From the NCBI RefSeq assembly GCF_023072595.1, contig NZ_JALLGK010000010.1, forward strand, positions 1-64,000: 64,000 nucleotides of DNA, written 5' to 3'. The DNA is from Streptomyces sp. XM4193. GTDB lineage: Bacteria; Actinomycetota; Actinomycetes; Streptomycetales; Streptomycetaceae. Shown piece after piece: positions 45,586 to 54,116 of the stretch. Made by a program: the position numbers and the translations under genes. The notes beneath the pieces were generated by a model. That model was not told the DNA's origin and searched no databases. It saw nothing but the letters and a program-made list of their open reading frames with translations. The stretch's first letter is position 1; the number at the start of each line of letters is the position of its first letter.

Positions 45586-46122
45586 TCACATCTCGCGGAC
45601 GGGCCTGAAGGTGTGTTCCCCGCGCGGAAATCGCGACCACAGGATGCCGGAGACGACGTCTCGGTTGAGTGCCGACGCAAGGAACTCGGTGCACGTCATG
45701 TCGTACGTTTCCCACAGCGTGCTGCTCGCGTCGTTGATGAGGACGCGCCACTCTTCCGGGGGCACGCCCTTCACTGCCGCCCAGTACAGGTACTCGCCGT
45801 TGTCGGTGGTGGCCCAGGGGATCAGTCGCGCGTCGTTCTCCGTGACTTCGGGCGGCGGCGGTTCGAGATCCCAGAGGATCTCGTTCGCCTCGGTCCGCTG
45901 GTCGAAAGCGCGCTTCAGGTCGTAGGCGCGGTGACCGCTGTCGGGTTCGAACAGCAGCAGGTACTCGTCGATCAGCCCGCCACCGCAGGAGTCGATCAAC
46001 TCCTTGTAGTCGCGCGGGAGAGAACTGTCGATCCCGGCCTCCACCCGCCCCCAGTCCACCCGGGCACCACGCGGTTCCCCGAGCGGGAGCAGTCTCCGCA
46101 GGGCTTCGATGCGCTTGTTCAC
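45586..46122 (-). CDS. SMI1/KNR4-family protein
   Basis: A 178-residue protein of the SMI1/KNR4 (SUKH) superfamily. Visible features are the early LPRDYKELIDSCGGGLID motif (SUKH proteins have LPxxYxxFLxxxNGG), the middle LIPWATTDNGEYLYW core typical of the fold, and a C-terminal helix TCTEFLASAL. In bacteria such proteins are often immunity proteins for polymorphic toxins; here no toxin gene is adjacent. GTG 46122 has AAGGGA upstream and fits the alignment; a start further up at 46155 adds a poorly supported extension. Downstream it converges on the tetR gene. Confidence 0.85.
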   Translation of the reverse strand: MNKRIEALRRLLPLGEPRGARVDWGRVEAGIDSSLPRDYKELIDSCGGGLIDEYLLLFEPDSGHRAYDLKRAFDQRTEANEILWDLEPPPPEVTENDARLIPWATTDNGEYLYWAAVKGVPPEEWRVLINDASSTLWETYDMTCTEFLASALNRDVVSGILWSRFPRGEHTFRPVREM

Positions 46123-46295
46123 AACGTCCCTTCGGGTTCTCTGCGGCTGCGGCACGCAGGCATGTCGATGATCCCCAACCTGGAGCGGCCGGCCTCGTCA
46201 ATGAGAGGAAGCCGTCGGCCCCCTCGGCTTCGATGATCACCCACCGGCCCGCACCACACCGGAGTCGAAGGAGCATCAGCAGTAGGATAGGTGGC

Positions 46296-46559
46296 ATGAG
46301 TGAAGCCACCGGCAAGTACTCCATCACCATGCCGCGGGACATCGCCGAGGCCGCCCGCGGCCGCAGCGGCCCTTCCGGCCTCTCCGCCTACGTCGCCGCA
46401 GCGGTCGCCCGCCAGGTCGAGCGCGACAATCTCAACGAACTCATCGCCGTCGCGGAGGCGGAGCACGGCCCCGTCACCGACGAGGAGATCCAGGCCATGC
46501 GCGACGAGCTCCACCGGGCTCGGCGGCAGCAGGGCTCGGACCGGGCGGACGCCGCGTGA
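46296..46559 (+). CDS. Antitoxin of a VapBC-like pair (ribbon-helix-helix-like)
   Basis: An 87-residue protein. An N-terminal strand, YSITMPRDI, followed by a helix SAYVAAAVARQVERDN fits a CopG/RHH-type DNA-binding domain; the charged tail EEIQAMRDELHRARRQQG would wrap the toxin. ATG 46296 has AGGTGG upstream. It overlaps the PIN-domain gene by four bases (GTGA), the classic toxin-antitoxin arrangement. It should neutralise the toxin and repress the shared promoter. Confidence 0.85.
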   Translation: MSEATGKYSITMPRDIAEAARGRSGPSGLSAYVAAAVARQVERDNLNELIAVAEAEHGPVTDEEIQAMRDELHRARRQQGSDRADAA

Positions 46560-46972
46560 CCCGCACCTCCCCCGCAGTTCCGGGCGGCACCCTCGTCCTG
46601 GACAGCGAGGGGCTGGCGAAGGCCGTCCTGCGCGACCGCACGGTCACCGCCTGGCTCGCACTCGCCCGCGCCGATGATCTCCGGGTCATCACCTCCGCGG
46701 CCACCCTGGTCGAGGTCATCCACCCCCGGATCAACCGCCCGGCCCTGGAGTGGACCCTCTCTCGGCTGGTCGTGGAGCCGGTCACCGACCCGCTCGCCCG
46801 GCAGGCCGCCACGCTCCTCGCCGACGCAGGGCTCCACGGCCACAGATACGCCATCGACGCCATACTCGCCGCAACCGCAGTCGCCGCGACCGGCCCCACC
46901 ACCGTGCTCACCTCCGACCCGGAGGATCTCACCGCCCTGTGCGGGACACGGGCCACCGTTGTAAAGATCTGA
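46556..46972 (+). CDS. PIN-domain toxin (VapC-like)
   Basis: A 138-residue Mg-dependent ribonuclease fold. The four acidic positions of the PIN active site can be read: LVLDSEGL (first Asp), LVEVIHP (Glu), RYAIDAILAA (Asp) and LTSDPEDL (Asp). It begins with GTG inside the antitoxin's stop (GTGA), so translation is coupled. VapC toxins cut tRNA or rRNA; the target here is unknown. Confidence 0.87.
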   Translation: MTRTSPAVPGGTLVLDSEGLAKAVLRDRTVTAWLALARADDLRVITSAATLVEVIHPRINRPALEWTLSRLVVEPVTDPLARQAATLLADAGLHGHRYAIDAILAATAVAATGPTTVLTSDPEDLTALCGTRATVVKI

Positions 46973-47101
46973 CGGGACCCGTCCGGCTTGCCGCCCGGCG
47001 TGAAGTGCAATTGCCGCAGTGTCCGCAGCTCACATGTTCAGCCTTCTCCGCCCGCAGGCCAAGCAAGAATCAGCCACGACATCGGCTCTACAAGCCGCAG
47101 C

Positions 47102-48445
47102 TCAGGCGTCCGTCTTCGCCGGCTCCAGGATGGCGACGCACTCCATGTGGTGGGTCATGGGGAAGAGGTCGAAGGCGCGGAGGAAGCGGGGGGCGTAGCC
47201 GTTGTCGGCGAAGTACTTGAGGTCGCGGGCGAGGGCGGCCGGGTCGCAGGCGACGTAGGCGACGCGGCGGGGGCCGAGGGCGGCGATACGGGCGACGGTG
47301 TCGCGGCCGGCACCGGCACGCGGCGGGTCGAGGACGACGAGGTCGGCCTCGGTGATGCCGGTACGGGGCAGGACCTGCTCGACCTTCCCCTGCTCAACCC
47401 TGACCCGGTCGAAATCGGCCAGGTTGTGGCGGGCGTCCTCAACGGCGCGACGGCTGGACTCGATGCCGAGCACCGCGCCCTTCTCGCCGATCCGGTCCGC
47501 GAGCGCGCCGGCGAAGAGTCCGACGCCGCAGTAGAGGTCGAGCGCGGTCTCACCCTTGCGCGGGAGCAGCCCGCGCATGACCGCGTCGACGAGCACGTCC
47601 GCGGCCTGTGAGTGCACCTGCCAGAAGCCGCCCGCGCCCACGCGCCACGTACGGTCGTCGGCCCGCTCGCGCAGGAAGTCGCGGCCGTGCACCCGGTGCA
47701 TCCGACGCGGTTCGGTGCGCTTCTTGGACTCCCCCACGCGCAGCACGGAGACCGGCTTGTCGAGTTCGACGATCGGCAGTCGGCCGCCGGGGCGCGGGGT
47801 CAGGACGACCTGGCGGTCGGCGGAGCCGGTCGCGGCGCTCGCCTCGATCCCCGCGATCTGCGGCCAGCTGCGCTTCTCGATGCCCAGTTCGCTGACGCCC
47901 GGCGCGGCGATCATGCAGTGGTCGATCGGTTCGACCTCGTGGGAGCGGTGACGGCGCAGTCCGGCGCGGCCGTCCTCGTCGACGGCGTACTGCACCCGGG
48001 TGCGCCACTGCGGCACCTCGCCCGCGGGCAGCTTGTCGCCGGGCGCGGGCTCGACGGTGCCGTCCCACTTCACGTCCTCGGGCGTCAGCCCGGCCAGGCG
48101 CTGCAACTGCTCGGTGAGCACGTCCGCCTTCAGCCGCCGCTGCGCACCGGGCTTGGCGTGCTGCCAGTCGCAGCCGCCGCAACGGCCCGGCCCGGAGAAC
48201 GGGCAGGGCGCCTCGATACGGTCCTTCGACGCCTCCAGGACGGTCACGGCGTCCGCGCGCAGAAAGCGCGAGTCGCTGTGTCCGTCGGTCACCCTCGCCA
48301 CGACGCGCTCGCCGGGCAGGGTGTGGCGCACGAAGAGCACGCGCCCCTGCTCGGTGCGGGCGACGCAGTGGCCGCCGTGCGCGACCGGGCCGACCTCGAC
48401 CTCGTACTCCTGTCCGACCAGTGACTCGGTGGTGGTTTCGGACAT
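47102..48445 (-). CDS. Class I SAM-dependent RNA methyltransferase (TrmA/RlmCD-like)
   Basis: A 447-residue 5-methyluridine-type RNA methyltransferase. Residues 8-65 form a TRAM domain (VEVGPVAHGGHCVAR). Cysteines in CPFSGPGRCGGCDW fit the Fe-S cluster motif of the RumA group. The SAM-binding motif is LDLYCGVGLFAGAL, followed by LDPPRAGAG and the catalytic Cys in YVACDPAALARDL. ATG 48445 has TRAM sequence immediately after it. Whether it acts on tRNA or rRNA cannot be told. It stands alone, with a 435-bp gap to the next gene. Confidence 0.93.
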   Translation of the reverse strand: MSETTTESLVGQEYEVEVGPVAHGGHCVARTEQGRVLFVRHTLPGERVVARVTDGHSDSRFLRADAVTVLEASKDRIEAPCPFSGPGRCGGCDWQHAKPGAQRRLKADVLTEQLQRLAGLTPEDVKWDGTVEPAPGDKLPAGEVPQWRTRVQYAVDEDGRAGLRRHRSHEVEPIDHCMIAAPGVSELGIEKRSWPQIAGIEASAATGSADRQVVLTPRPGGRLPIVELDKPVSVLRVGESKKRTEPRRMHRVHGRDFLRERADDRTWRVGAGGFWQVHSQAADVLVDAVMRGLLPRKGETALDLYCGVGLFAGALADRIGEKGAVLGIESSRRAVEDARHNLADFDRVRVEQGKVEQVLPRTGITEADLVVLDPPRAGAGRDTVARIAALGPRRVAYVACDPAALARDLKYFADNGYAPRFLRAFDLFPMTHHMECVAILEPAKTDA

Positions 48446-48880
48446 GGTGCGGCGCTCCAGGAGTGGGGTGCGGGGTGGAGGCGGATCGCCTCGACGGGCC
48501 TGCGGCAAAAGGCCAAGTCTACGCGGCGCGAAGGGGTGCCCCTCCCCCGCGGGCGGGCCCGGCCGGACGTCCGCGTCGGCGCCCCGCCCGTGTCCGAGAC
48601 CCGCCGGTGGGCGGGGCGGCGGGGAACGCGAGATCGTGGCAGCGGGAACGTACGCGCCCCGCTCGGGTCGTACGCGGCACCCTGCAGCGGTGGCTGGACC
48701 GCCGCGAACCGGGTACGCGGGTACGCACCCGGCCGTCGCCCGCCGGAACGACGGGCGGGCGGGGCGGCGACGGCGGTCCGGCATACGGTCGCCGACGCGG
48801 CGGACAGCAGCGACCGCTCGTCCCCGGTGCGGGGAGTGCAGCCGCACCACGGGCGAGCGAGCAACAGGAGAGGAGCGGCC
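48446..48880. other. Intergenic region between divergent genes
   Basis: 435 bp of very GC-rich DNA between the RNA methyltransferase and the DUF2867-type gene. It must hold both promoters. I see no gene, RNA or clear hairpin. Confidence 0.5.
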
Positions 48881-50416
48881 GTGCACACTCTGGTGACCGG
48901 AGCGAGCGGTTACGTCGGAGGTCGGCTGGTGCCGGAGCTGTTGGCGGCCGGGCACCGGGTGCGGTGCCTGGCCCGTACGCCGTCCAAGCTCGCGGACACG
49001 CCCTGGGCGGACGAGGTGGAGGTGGTGCGCGGCGACGTCACCGATCCACGATCACTGGCCGAAGCGTTGGACGGGGTGGACGCGGCGTACTACCTCGTCC
49101 ACGCGCTGGGCAGCGGCAGTGGCTTCGAGCGCGCCGACGCGGAGGCGGCGCGCACCTTCGGACGGGCGTGCCGGGAGGCGGGAGTCGGCAGGATCGTCTA
49201 TCTCGGCGGACTGACGCCGGCCGGTGTGCCGGAGCGCGAGCTGTCACCGCATCTGCGGTCCAGGGCGGAGGTCGGACGCATCCTGCTGGATTCCGGGGTG
49301 CCGACTGCGGTGCTGCGCGCGGCAGTGATCGTCGGCTCGGGGTCCGCCTCGTTCGAGATGCTGCGCTATCTCACCGAGCGGCTGCCGATCATGGTCACCC
49401 CCAGCTGGCTGCGCACCCGGGTCCAACCGGTGGCGATCCGCGATGTGTTGAGGTGCCTGGTGGGCTGCGCGGAGCTGCCGCGGGAGGTGGCCCGGACGTT
49501 CGACATCGGCGGACCGGACGTTCTGACGTACCGGGACATGATGCGCCGGTACGCGGCGGTGGCCGAGCTGCCGAGGCGGATCGTGGTGCCGGTGCCGGTG
49601 CTGACGCCCTCGCTCTCCAGTCACTGGGTGGGGCTGGTCACGCCCGTGCCCAGCTCGATCGCCAGGCCGCTCACGGAGTCGCTGCGGCACGAGGTGGTGT
49701 GCCGGGAGAACGACATCGAACGGTACGTGCCGCCACCGGCGGGCGCACCGTACGGCTTCGACGAAGCGCTGCGGCTCGCGCTGCGACGCGTCAAGGAGGC
49801 GCAGGTCAGTACGCGCTGGTCGTCGGCGAGTTGGCCGGGCGCGCCGAGCGACCCGCTGCCCACCGACCCCGACTGGTCGGGCGGTTCGCTCTACAGCGAC
49901 GAGCGGGCCAAGGACGTGGACGCCTCGCCCCGGGAACTGTGGCGGGTCATCGAGGGGATCGGCGGCGAGAACGGCTGGTACTCGTTCCCCCTCGCCTGGT
50001 CGGTACGGGGCTGGATGGACCGGCTGGTGGGCGGAGTGGGACTGCGACGCGGCAGGCGGGACGCGGCACGCCTGCGCACCGGGGACGCGCTCGACTTCTG
50101 GCGGGTCGAGGCGATCGAACGCGGCCAACTGCTGCGGCTGCGCGCCGAGATGAGGCTCCCGGGCCTGGCGTGGCTGGAGCTGCGCGTGGTGACACGCTCC
50201 GACGGCGGCACCGAGTACCGCCAACGGGCACTGTTCCATCCGCACGGCCTGGCCGGGCAGTTGTACTGGTGGAGCGTGAGCCCCTTCCACGCGCTCGTCT
50301 TCGGCGGCATGGCCCGCAACATCGCCGCCGCCGCGAACAAGCACACCGGTGCAGACACGGACCACGCAGGCCACGTGAGCGGATCGAAGGACAGGAACAG
50401 CACGAATTCGCACTGA
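48881..50416 (+). CDS. NAD(P)-binding SDR-type protein with C-terminal DUF2867-like domain
   Basis: A 511-residue two-domain protein. Residues 1-300 are an atypical SDR/NmrA-like Rossmann domain: VTGASGYVGGRLVPELL at the N-terminus, then GDVTDP, YYLVHALGSG, IVYLGGLTP and a late HEVVCRENDIERYV. Residues 330-490 match the DUF2867 pattern (SPRELWRVIEGIGGENGWYSFPLAW and FWRVEAIERGQLLRLRAEM), a START-like fold. GTG 48881 has AGGAGAGGAG upstream. Such fusions are widespread in actinobacteria, with unknown substrates. The last 30 residues are polar and probably disordered. Confidence 0.9.
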   Translation: MHTLVTGASGYVGGRLVPELLAAGHRVRCLARTPSKLADTPWADEVEVVRGDVTDPRSLAEALDGVDAAYYLVHALGSGSGFERADAEAARTFGRACREAGVGRIVYLGGLTPAGVPERELSPHLRSRAEVGRILLDSGVPTAVLRAAVIVGSGSASFEMLRYLTERLPIMVTPSWLRTRVQPVAIRDVLRCLVGCAELPREVARTFDIGGPDVLTYRDMMRRYAAVAELPRRIVVPVPVLTPSLSSHWVGLVTPVPSSIARPLTESLRHEVVCRENDIERYVPPPAGAPYGFDEALRLALRRVKEAQVSTRWSSASWPGAPSDPLPTDPDWSGGSLYSDERAKDVDASPRELWRVIEGIGGENGWYSFPLAWSVRGWMDRLVGGVGLRRGRRDAARLRTGDALDFWRVEAIERGQLLRLRAEMRLPGLAWLELRVVTRSDGGTEYRQRALFHPHGLAGQLYWWSVSPFHALVFGGMARNIAAAANKHTGADTDHAGHVSGSKDRNSTNSH

Positions 50417-50643
50417 GGCCCACGCGGCGGATGGCAGGCTGTGTCAACTGCAGCGAGCGTCAGTGGGCGGGTCAGATTCACGCGCACGTCCTCGCCGTCG
50501 ACGGCCGAGCTGTCTTCCAGCGCGCCTCCGCTCAAGATCGAAGACAGATACTTCGAAATGTAAAAACATACTGGACCCCATACCTCCCTGTCAGTGTCGC
50601 GTCGCGCTTCTCGGAAAGATCGGGATATTTGAGGATGCAGAAG

Positions 50644-51144
50644 ATGTCATGGCGGGATAAATTTGATACGGGTGCATCATGGAGCGAAGTACACCATGCA
50701 TACGGCCGCGCCTCCGACCTTCCGGATCTTTTCGACAGGGCAGGTTCGAGCGACGCACGCGAAGCGGCGAGGGCGGTAAGTGAAATCTCGATGCGAATTT
50801 GCCATCAAGGCATGGCAGTAGCAGCGGCGACCGCCCGATCCGTTCCAGTACTGGTCGCCATCACCGAATACGCAACAAGCAAAGGGGTGGAGAGAATTAT
50901 TCGCTTGCCCTGCGTCGTGTCTGAATCGCTTGGGACCTGGTCCAGAATATCGAGGCAACTGGAGGGCACCGAATCCGGTCAAGCAGAGAAAGCCGACTGG
51001 GAGGCTGCCTGTTTCGACGAGCTGAAGATTGCGGTTGAGATGTTGAAGAATGGAAGTCGAGTTCTGTCCGAATCATCCTCCGCTGGAGCAACCGAGTTGG
51101 AGCAATCCGTCCTGCGAGCCGAGAAGAGAATTAATCTCGCGTAA
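50644..51144 (+). CDS. Short HEAT-like repeat protein, possibly immunity-related
   Basis: A 166-residue protein in lower-GC DNA. Its first half (SWSEVHHAYGRASDLPDLF and ICHQGMAVAAATARSVPVLVAI) resembles the N-terminal part of HEAT-repeat proteins of Streptomyces that carry a YHQGTVYEATAAAVPFL-type motif, but those proteins are usually longer. The second half is helical and polar. GAGG nine bases before ATG 50644 supports that start; an ATG three codons earlier is possible. It may be a truncated HEAT protein or a short immunity protein. The codons are clearly less G/C-ending than in the flanking genes, which suggests transfer. Confidence 0.65.
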   Translation: MSWRDKFDTGASWSEVHHAYGRASDLPDLFDRAGSSDAREAARAVSEISMRICHQGMAVAAATARSVPVLVAITEYATSKGVERIIRLPCVVSESLGTWSRISRQLEGTESGQAEKADWEAACFDELKIAVEMLKNGSRVLSESSSAGATELEQSVLRAEKRINLA

Positions 51145-51350
51145 CCGACCTCGGACCTCAGATCGTCATCCAGTCCCCAGACCAGGATGTGCCGGTTTCG
51201 CTAGGCCTTGGTGGCAGTGTCTTCGCGGTCGATCTTGATGTGCAGTCGTAGCAGTGACCGGGGTCGCCGTCCTGGAATAGGTTCTGCCCATCAAAGCCGT
51301 CACGGCACCATCTGGCACGGTTGAGCAAAATTCACCTGAAGGCGCATTCA
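51145..51350. other. Gene-free stretch in the lower-GC island
   Basis: About 200 bp between two convergent small genes. I see no gene or clear terminator. Confidence 0.5.
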
Positions 51351-51752
51351 CTACTTGGTCGATCGAAAGAACTCGATCACTGCACTGCGCTGATCCTCGA
51401 CTGTGCCTACTTCTGAACAGTGCGCGGGGGCGAAAATATCCACCAGGTCTGAATCGGTGAGGGGCGGATCGCGGCGCAATGGGTAGGCCAGTCGGCCATT
51501 GGACATCTGTCGTCCCATCCCAGAGGGAAAAACCATTGGCCGCGCTCCCTGGCAGCACAACAACATCCCTTCTCCCTCCAGGGATTGCCGCACTCCTTTG
51601 AGACATTCGAATAGGTCGACTCCTCGATGGATGCTTACACTTCCATCCCTTCTGACTGCTTGAATTCTTGGCTGACCTGCATCGATAATTTGTATCTCAA
51701 TGATTTCACCATCACCATTTTGATTCGTGGCGGCCAGTCGAACTCTCTCCAT
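51351..51752 (-). CDS. Small hypothetical protein, immunity-like
   Basis: A 133-residue protein in lower-GC DNA: strand-rich start (MERVRLAATNQNGDGEIIEIQI), helix FECLKGVRQSLEGEG, core LLCCQGARPMVFPSGMGRQM, then LVDIFAPAHCSEVGTVEDQRSAVIEFF. This layout resembles small Streptomyces proteins that often neighbour toxin or contact-system genes, so an immunity role is possible, but I do not recognise a named family with certainty. It lies just downstream of a decayed transposase on the same strand and may have arrived with it. Confidence 0.55.
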   Translation of the reverse strand: MERVRLAATNQNGDGEIIEIQIIDAGQPRIQAVRRDGSVSIHRGVDLFECLKGVRQSLEGEGMLLCCQGARPMVFPSGMGRQMSNGRLAYPLRRDPPLTDSDLVDIFAPAHCSEVGTVEDQRSAVIEFFRSTK

Positions 51753-51759
51753 TGCTCAT

Positions 51760-52045
51760 CCATAGTTCTGTAGTTGGGGTTTTCCATACCCAGCACCGCT
51801 TGCTCCGCGTCGTGATGATGGCCGGTCAGCAGCTGGTCGACTTCCTCGGCCCGGTCCGGGCGGGCTCGTTGTCGACGGGCGTTGATGCGACGGTGGCCGG
51901 CCGGTGGCTCGACCCACACGAGGATCGAGCAGGTCCCGCCCCGCACGTACTCGGAGTCTTCCTTCAAGTCACGGCCCGGAGCGCCGTGGACAGGGTCGCT
52001 CGCGTGGTTGAGGGACATGTAGAGCCTCTCAACCGTGCTGACCAC
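51760..52045 (-). pseudogene. Degenerate IS630-family transposase fragment
   Basis: The minus-strand reading contains GRDLKEDSEYVRGGTCSI, then VWVEPPAGHRRINARRQ, EEVDQLLTG and DAEQAVLGMENPN. These follow the middle of IS630-type transposases, which have DSEYVRNGTCSI, WVEPLAGWR, AEEVxxLLT and DAExVVLVMDNLNTHT in this order. The catalytic VMDNLN is altered to GMENPN, both ends are missing and no inverted repeats were found. It is a relic, not a working element. The call rests on motif order read by eye. Confidence 0.65.
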
Positions 52046-52742
52046 CGGAACGGCAGGGCCGGACGCAGAGCAGGGTCGGTCGCAGATGTCGAGAACTTCC
52101 TCCCTCCGTGCGAGGACTGACGGTTTGCCTGAGCGGGATGGTCCAGCTCTTCTTCAGTGCGGGCGAAGCGTCGTTCCCTCAACTCTCTCCGATGGAGGAG
52201 TGATCCACATCGAGGATGGTCTCGGTCGGCACGACCGTGCTTGTCCAACTTCCTCGGCGACAACCGGGCACAGTCCTGGGGTGGTTACGGGCAGGTCGGC
52301 GCGAGCAGTTGCTCTGTCGGAGCCGAAGCGATTGCTTCGGGAGCAGATCGGCTGACCGGCACCGAGGGGAGCGACTTCTCGTGTGTGCCTGCTTCCTCGT
52401 TGGGCACGGGTGCCGTGTGAAGCGGGCGTTCCAGTCCCGTGGCTTCACGCGTCGCATGCGCGAACTTCCGCAGCGCGTGCCACGGTTGCGATCGCCGCGA
52501 ACCCCGAGGTTCTGGCTCGTTGGACGACCGACGAGGCACCAGTTGGCTGCATCGATCAACAGTTGCCATCCATAACTGTCAAGAACCCCTGCCTCGAACG
52601 GTCTTGCCGTCGCCGGGTGGTGAACAACAGAGTTTGCTCTCACGGCGACCTCCCCCAAGGCGCCGTCAGGGCAGGCGAGAAGACACCCCCATCACGTCTT
52701 CGGCCGCGCAGGTTGTCTGCCCTGCGACCGAAAGGAAGCACG
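52046..52742. other. Gene-poor stretch before the protease gene
   Basis: Nearly 700 bp with several short, mutually overlapping open frames on both strands, none with a ribosome-binding site, recognisable motif or Streptomyces codon bias. It probably contains decayed mobile-element DNA beyond the IS630 fragment. The right end must hold the protease promoter. Confidence 0.5.
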
Positions 52743-53933
52743 GTGACTTCTCGCAGATCACTCATGGCAGCGACTGTCGCAGGCGCGTTGCTGTCAGTGT
52801 CGGGAGTGGCGGCGGCGCAGGCCGCGCCCAGTGGTTCGGCCGACACCTACGACCCGCAGATGCTCAAGACGCTGGCGGCCTCCCTGGACATCAGCCAGGC
52901 GGACGCGGCGGACCGGTTGGACCGACAGGCCGACCAGCAGGGCGCGTTGGAGAAGCTTCGCAAGGACGGCGTGAAGGTCGACAGCGCCTTCTTCGACGCC
53001 GACGCCGCACTCGTGGTGAACGTCGGTGACAAGGCGGACGCGGCCGAGGTGAGGAACGCGGGCCTCACCGCCCGTACGCCGGACCACCGCGCCGAGAAGC
53101 TGGAGCGCATCAAGAAGGCGCTGGACAAGCGGGCTTCGGAGATCACACCCGAAGGTGTGACGTCCTGGAGCGTGGACGTGGAGGCCGGCAAGGTCGAGAT
53201 CCGCGTGGCCGACGCCGGCACGAAGGCGGCCAAGGGCTTTCTGAAGGCGGCGTCGAAGTACGAGGGCGCGGTGAACGTGGTGAAGGGCGAGAAGCCCGTC
53301 ACCTTCCAGCAGTCGGTGCTGCCCGGTTCGAAGATGACCTACTCCGGCAGCGGCGGTTACTGCTCGGTGGGCTACGGCGCCAAGGACGACAGCGGCAAGG
53401 ACTTCCTCGTCACCGCCGGCCACTGCATCGAGGACGGCGACCAGCTCCTCAACAACGGCAGCCAGTTCGCGACGGCCGAGGACACCCGCTTCGCCATCGG
53501 CACCGACAGCGTCGACATGGGCATCGCGGCACTGGAGTCCGGCGCCTCGATCTCCACCGACGTCGACACCTACGGCAACGGCTCCGTCAAGGTCGAGGGC
53601 GGCGAGCGCGCCCTGCCCGGCGCGGACCTGTGCAAGGGCGGCGCCACCACCGGCTGGACCTGCGGCAAGGTCCAGGAGTACGACGTGACCGTCACCTACA
53701 CCGACCCCAGCGGCGGCCCGGACACCGTCGTCACCGGCCTCGGCCGCTCGACCGTCTGCACCGAGGGCGGCGACAGCGGTGGCGCGTACATCTCCGGCAG
53801 CCAGGCGCAGGGCATGACCTCCGGCGGCCCGATGGGCCAGACCTGCGGTGGGGTCAACGACACCGGCAGCTCGTACTTCCAGCCGCTGGACGACACCCTG
53901 GAGCACTACGGTCTGACGCTCAACACCGTCTGA
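52743..53933 (+). CDS. Secreted S1-family serine protease (streptogrisin-like, with propeptide)
   Basis: A 396-residue secreted endopeptidase precursor. A signal peptide (basic MTSRRS, hydrophobic core, AAAQA-type cleavage near residue 28) is followed by an alpha-lytic/streptogrisin-type prodomain (about residues 30-190: SLDISQADAADRL ... VDSAFFDADAALVVNVGD). The mature chymotrypsin-like domain begins near SGSGGYCSVGYGA. The triad is His227 (TAGHC), Asp258 (SVDMGI) and Ser345 (GGDSGG). Cys pairs around CSVGY/GHC and CTEGGDSGG...TCGG fit the family disulfides. GTG 52743 has AAGGAAG upstream. No chitin-binding extension. Exported unfolded and matured outside the cell. Confidence 0.95.
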   Translation: MTSRRSLMAATVAGALLSVSGVAAAQAAPSGSADTYDPQMLKTLAASLDISQADAADRLDRQADQQGALEKLRKDGVKVDSAFFDADAALVVNVGDKADAAEVRNAGLTARTPDHRAEKLERIKKALDKRASEITPEGVTSWSVDVEAGKVEIRVADAGTKAAKGFLKAASKYEGAVNVVKGEKPVTFQQSVLPGSKMTYSGSGGYCSVGYGAKDDSGKDFLVTAGHCIEDGDQLLNNGSQFATAEDTRFAIGTDSVDMGIAALESGASISTDVDTYGNGSVKVEGGERALPGADLCKGGATTGWTCGKVQEYDVTVTYTDPSGGPDTVVTGLGRSTVCTEGGDSGGAYISGSQAQGMTSGGPMGQTCGGVNDTGSSYFQPLDDTLEHYGLTLNTV

Positions 53934-53957
53934 TCCGCGCGCTCCTGGCGAGCACCG

Positions 53958-54002
53958 GGCCGAGGGCCGTACCTGTCCGCACGGAGGGTGCGGCCCTCGG
54001 CC
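53958..54002 (+). terminator. Hairpin terminator after the protease gene
   Basis: Arms GGCCGAGGGCCG (53958-53969) and CGGCCCTCGGCC (53991-54002) are a perfect 12-bp inverted repeat starting 25 bp after the protease stop. The 21-base loop can form a smaller inner stem (CCGCAC/GTGCGG). Confidence 0.8.
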
Positions 54003-54116
54003 GCTGCGTATTTCCGCGGACCCGCTGAACGCGAACCGCGTTCTGAGCGTCCTGGAAGACGTACACATGTCTGCCCGACCAGCAGACCCCCCACAGAACA
54101 CGCCGTGGAGAAGAAC

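Noticed and set aside
51166..51606. 146-residue minus-strand frame overlapping the immunity-like gene
   Set aside because: It overlaps a better-supported gene (51351-51752) in another frame and shows no convincing motif.
52383..53933. Protease start at 52383 (516 residues)
   Set aside because: The added 120 residues lack any signal-peptide character; the GTG at 52743 has a good ribosome-binding site and a classical signal peptide directly after it.
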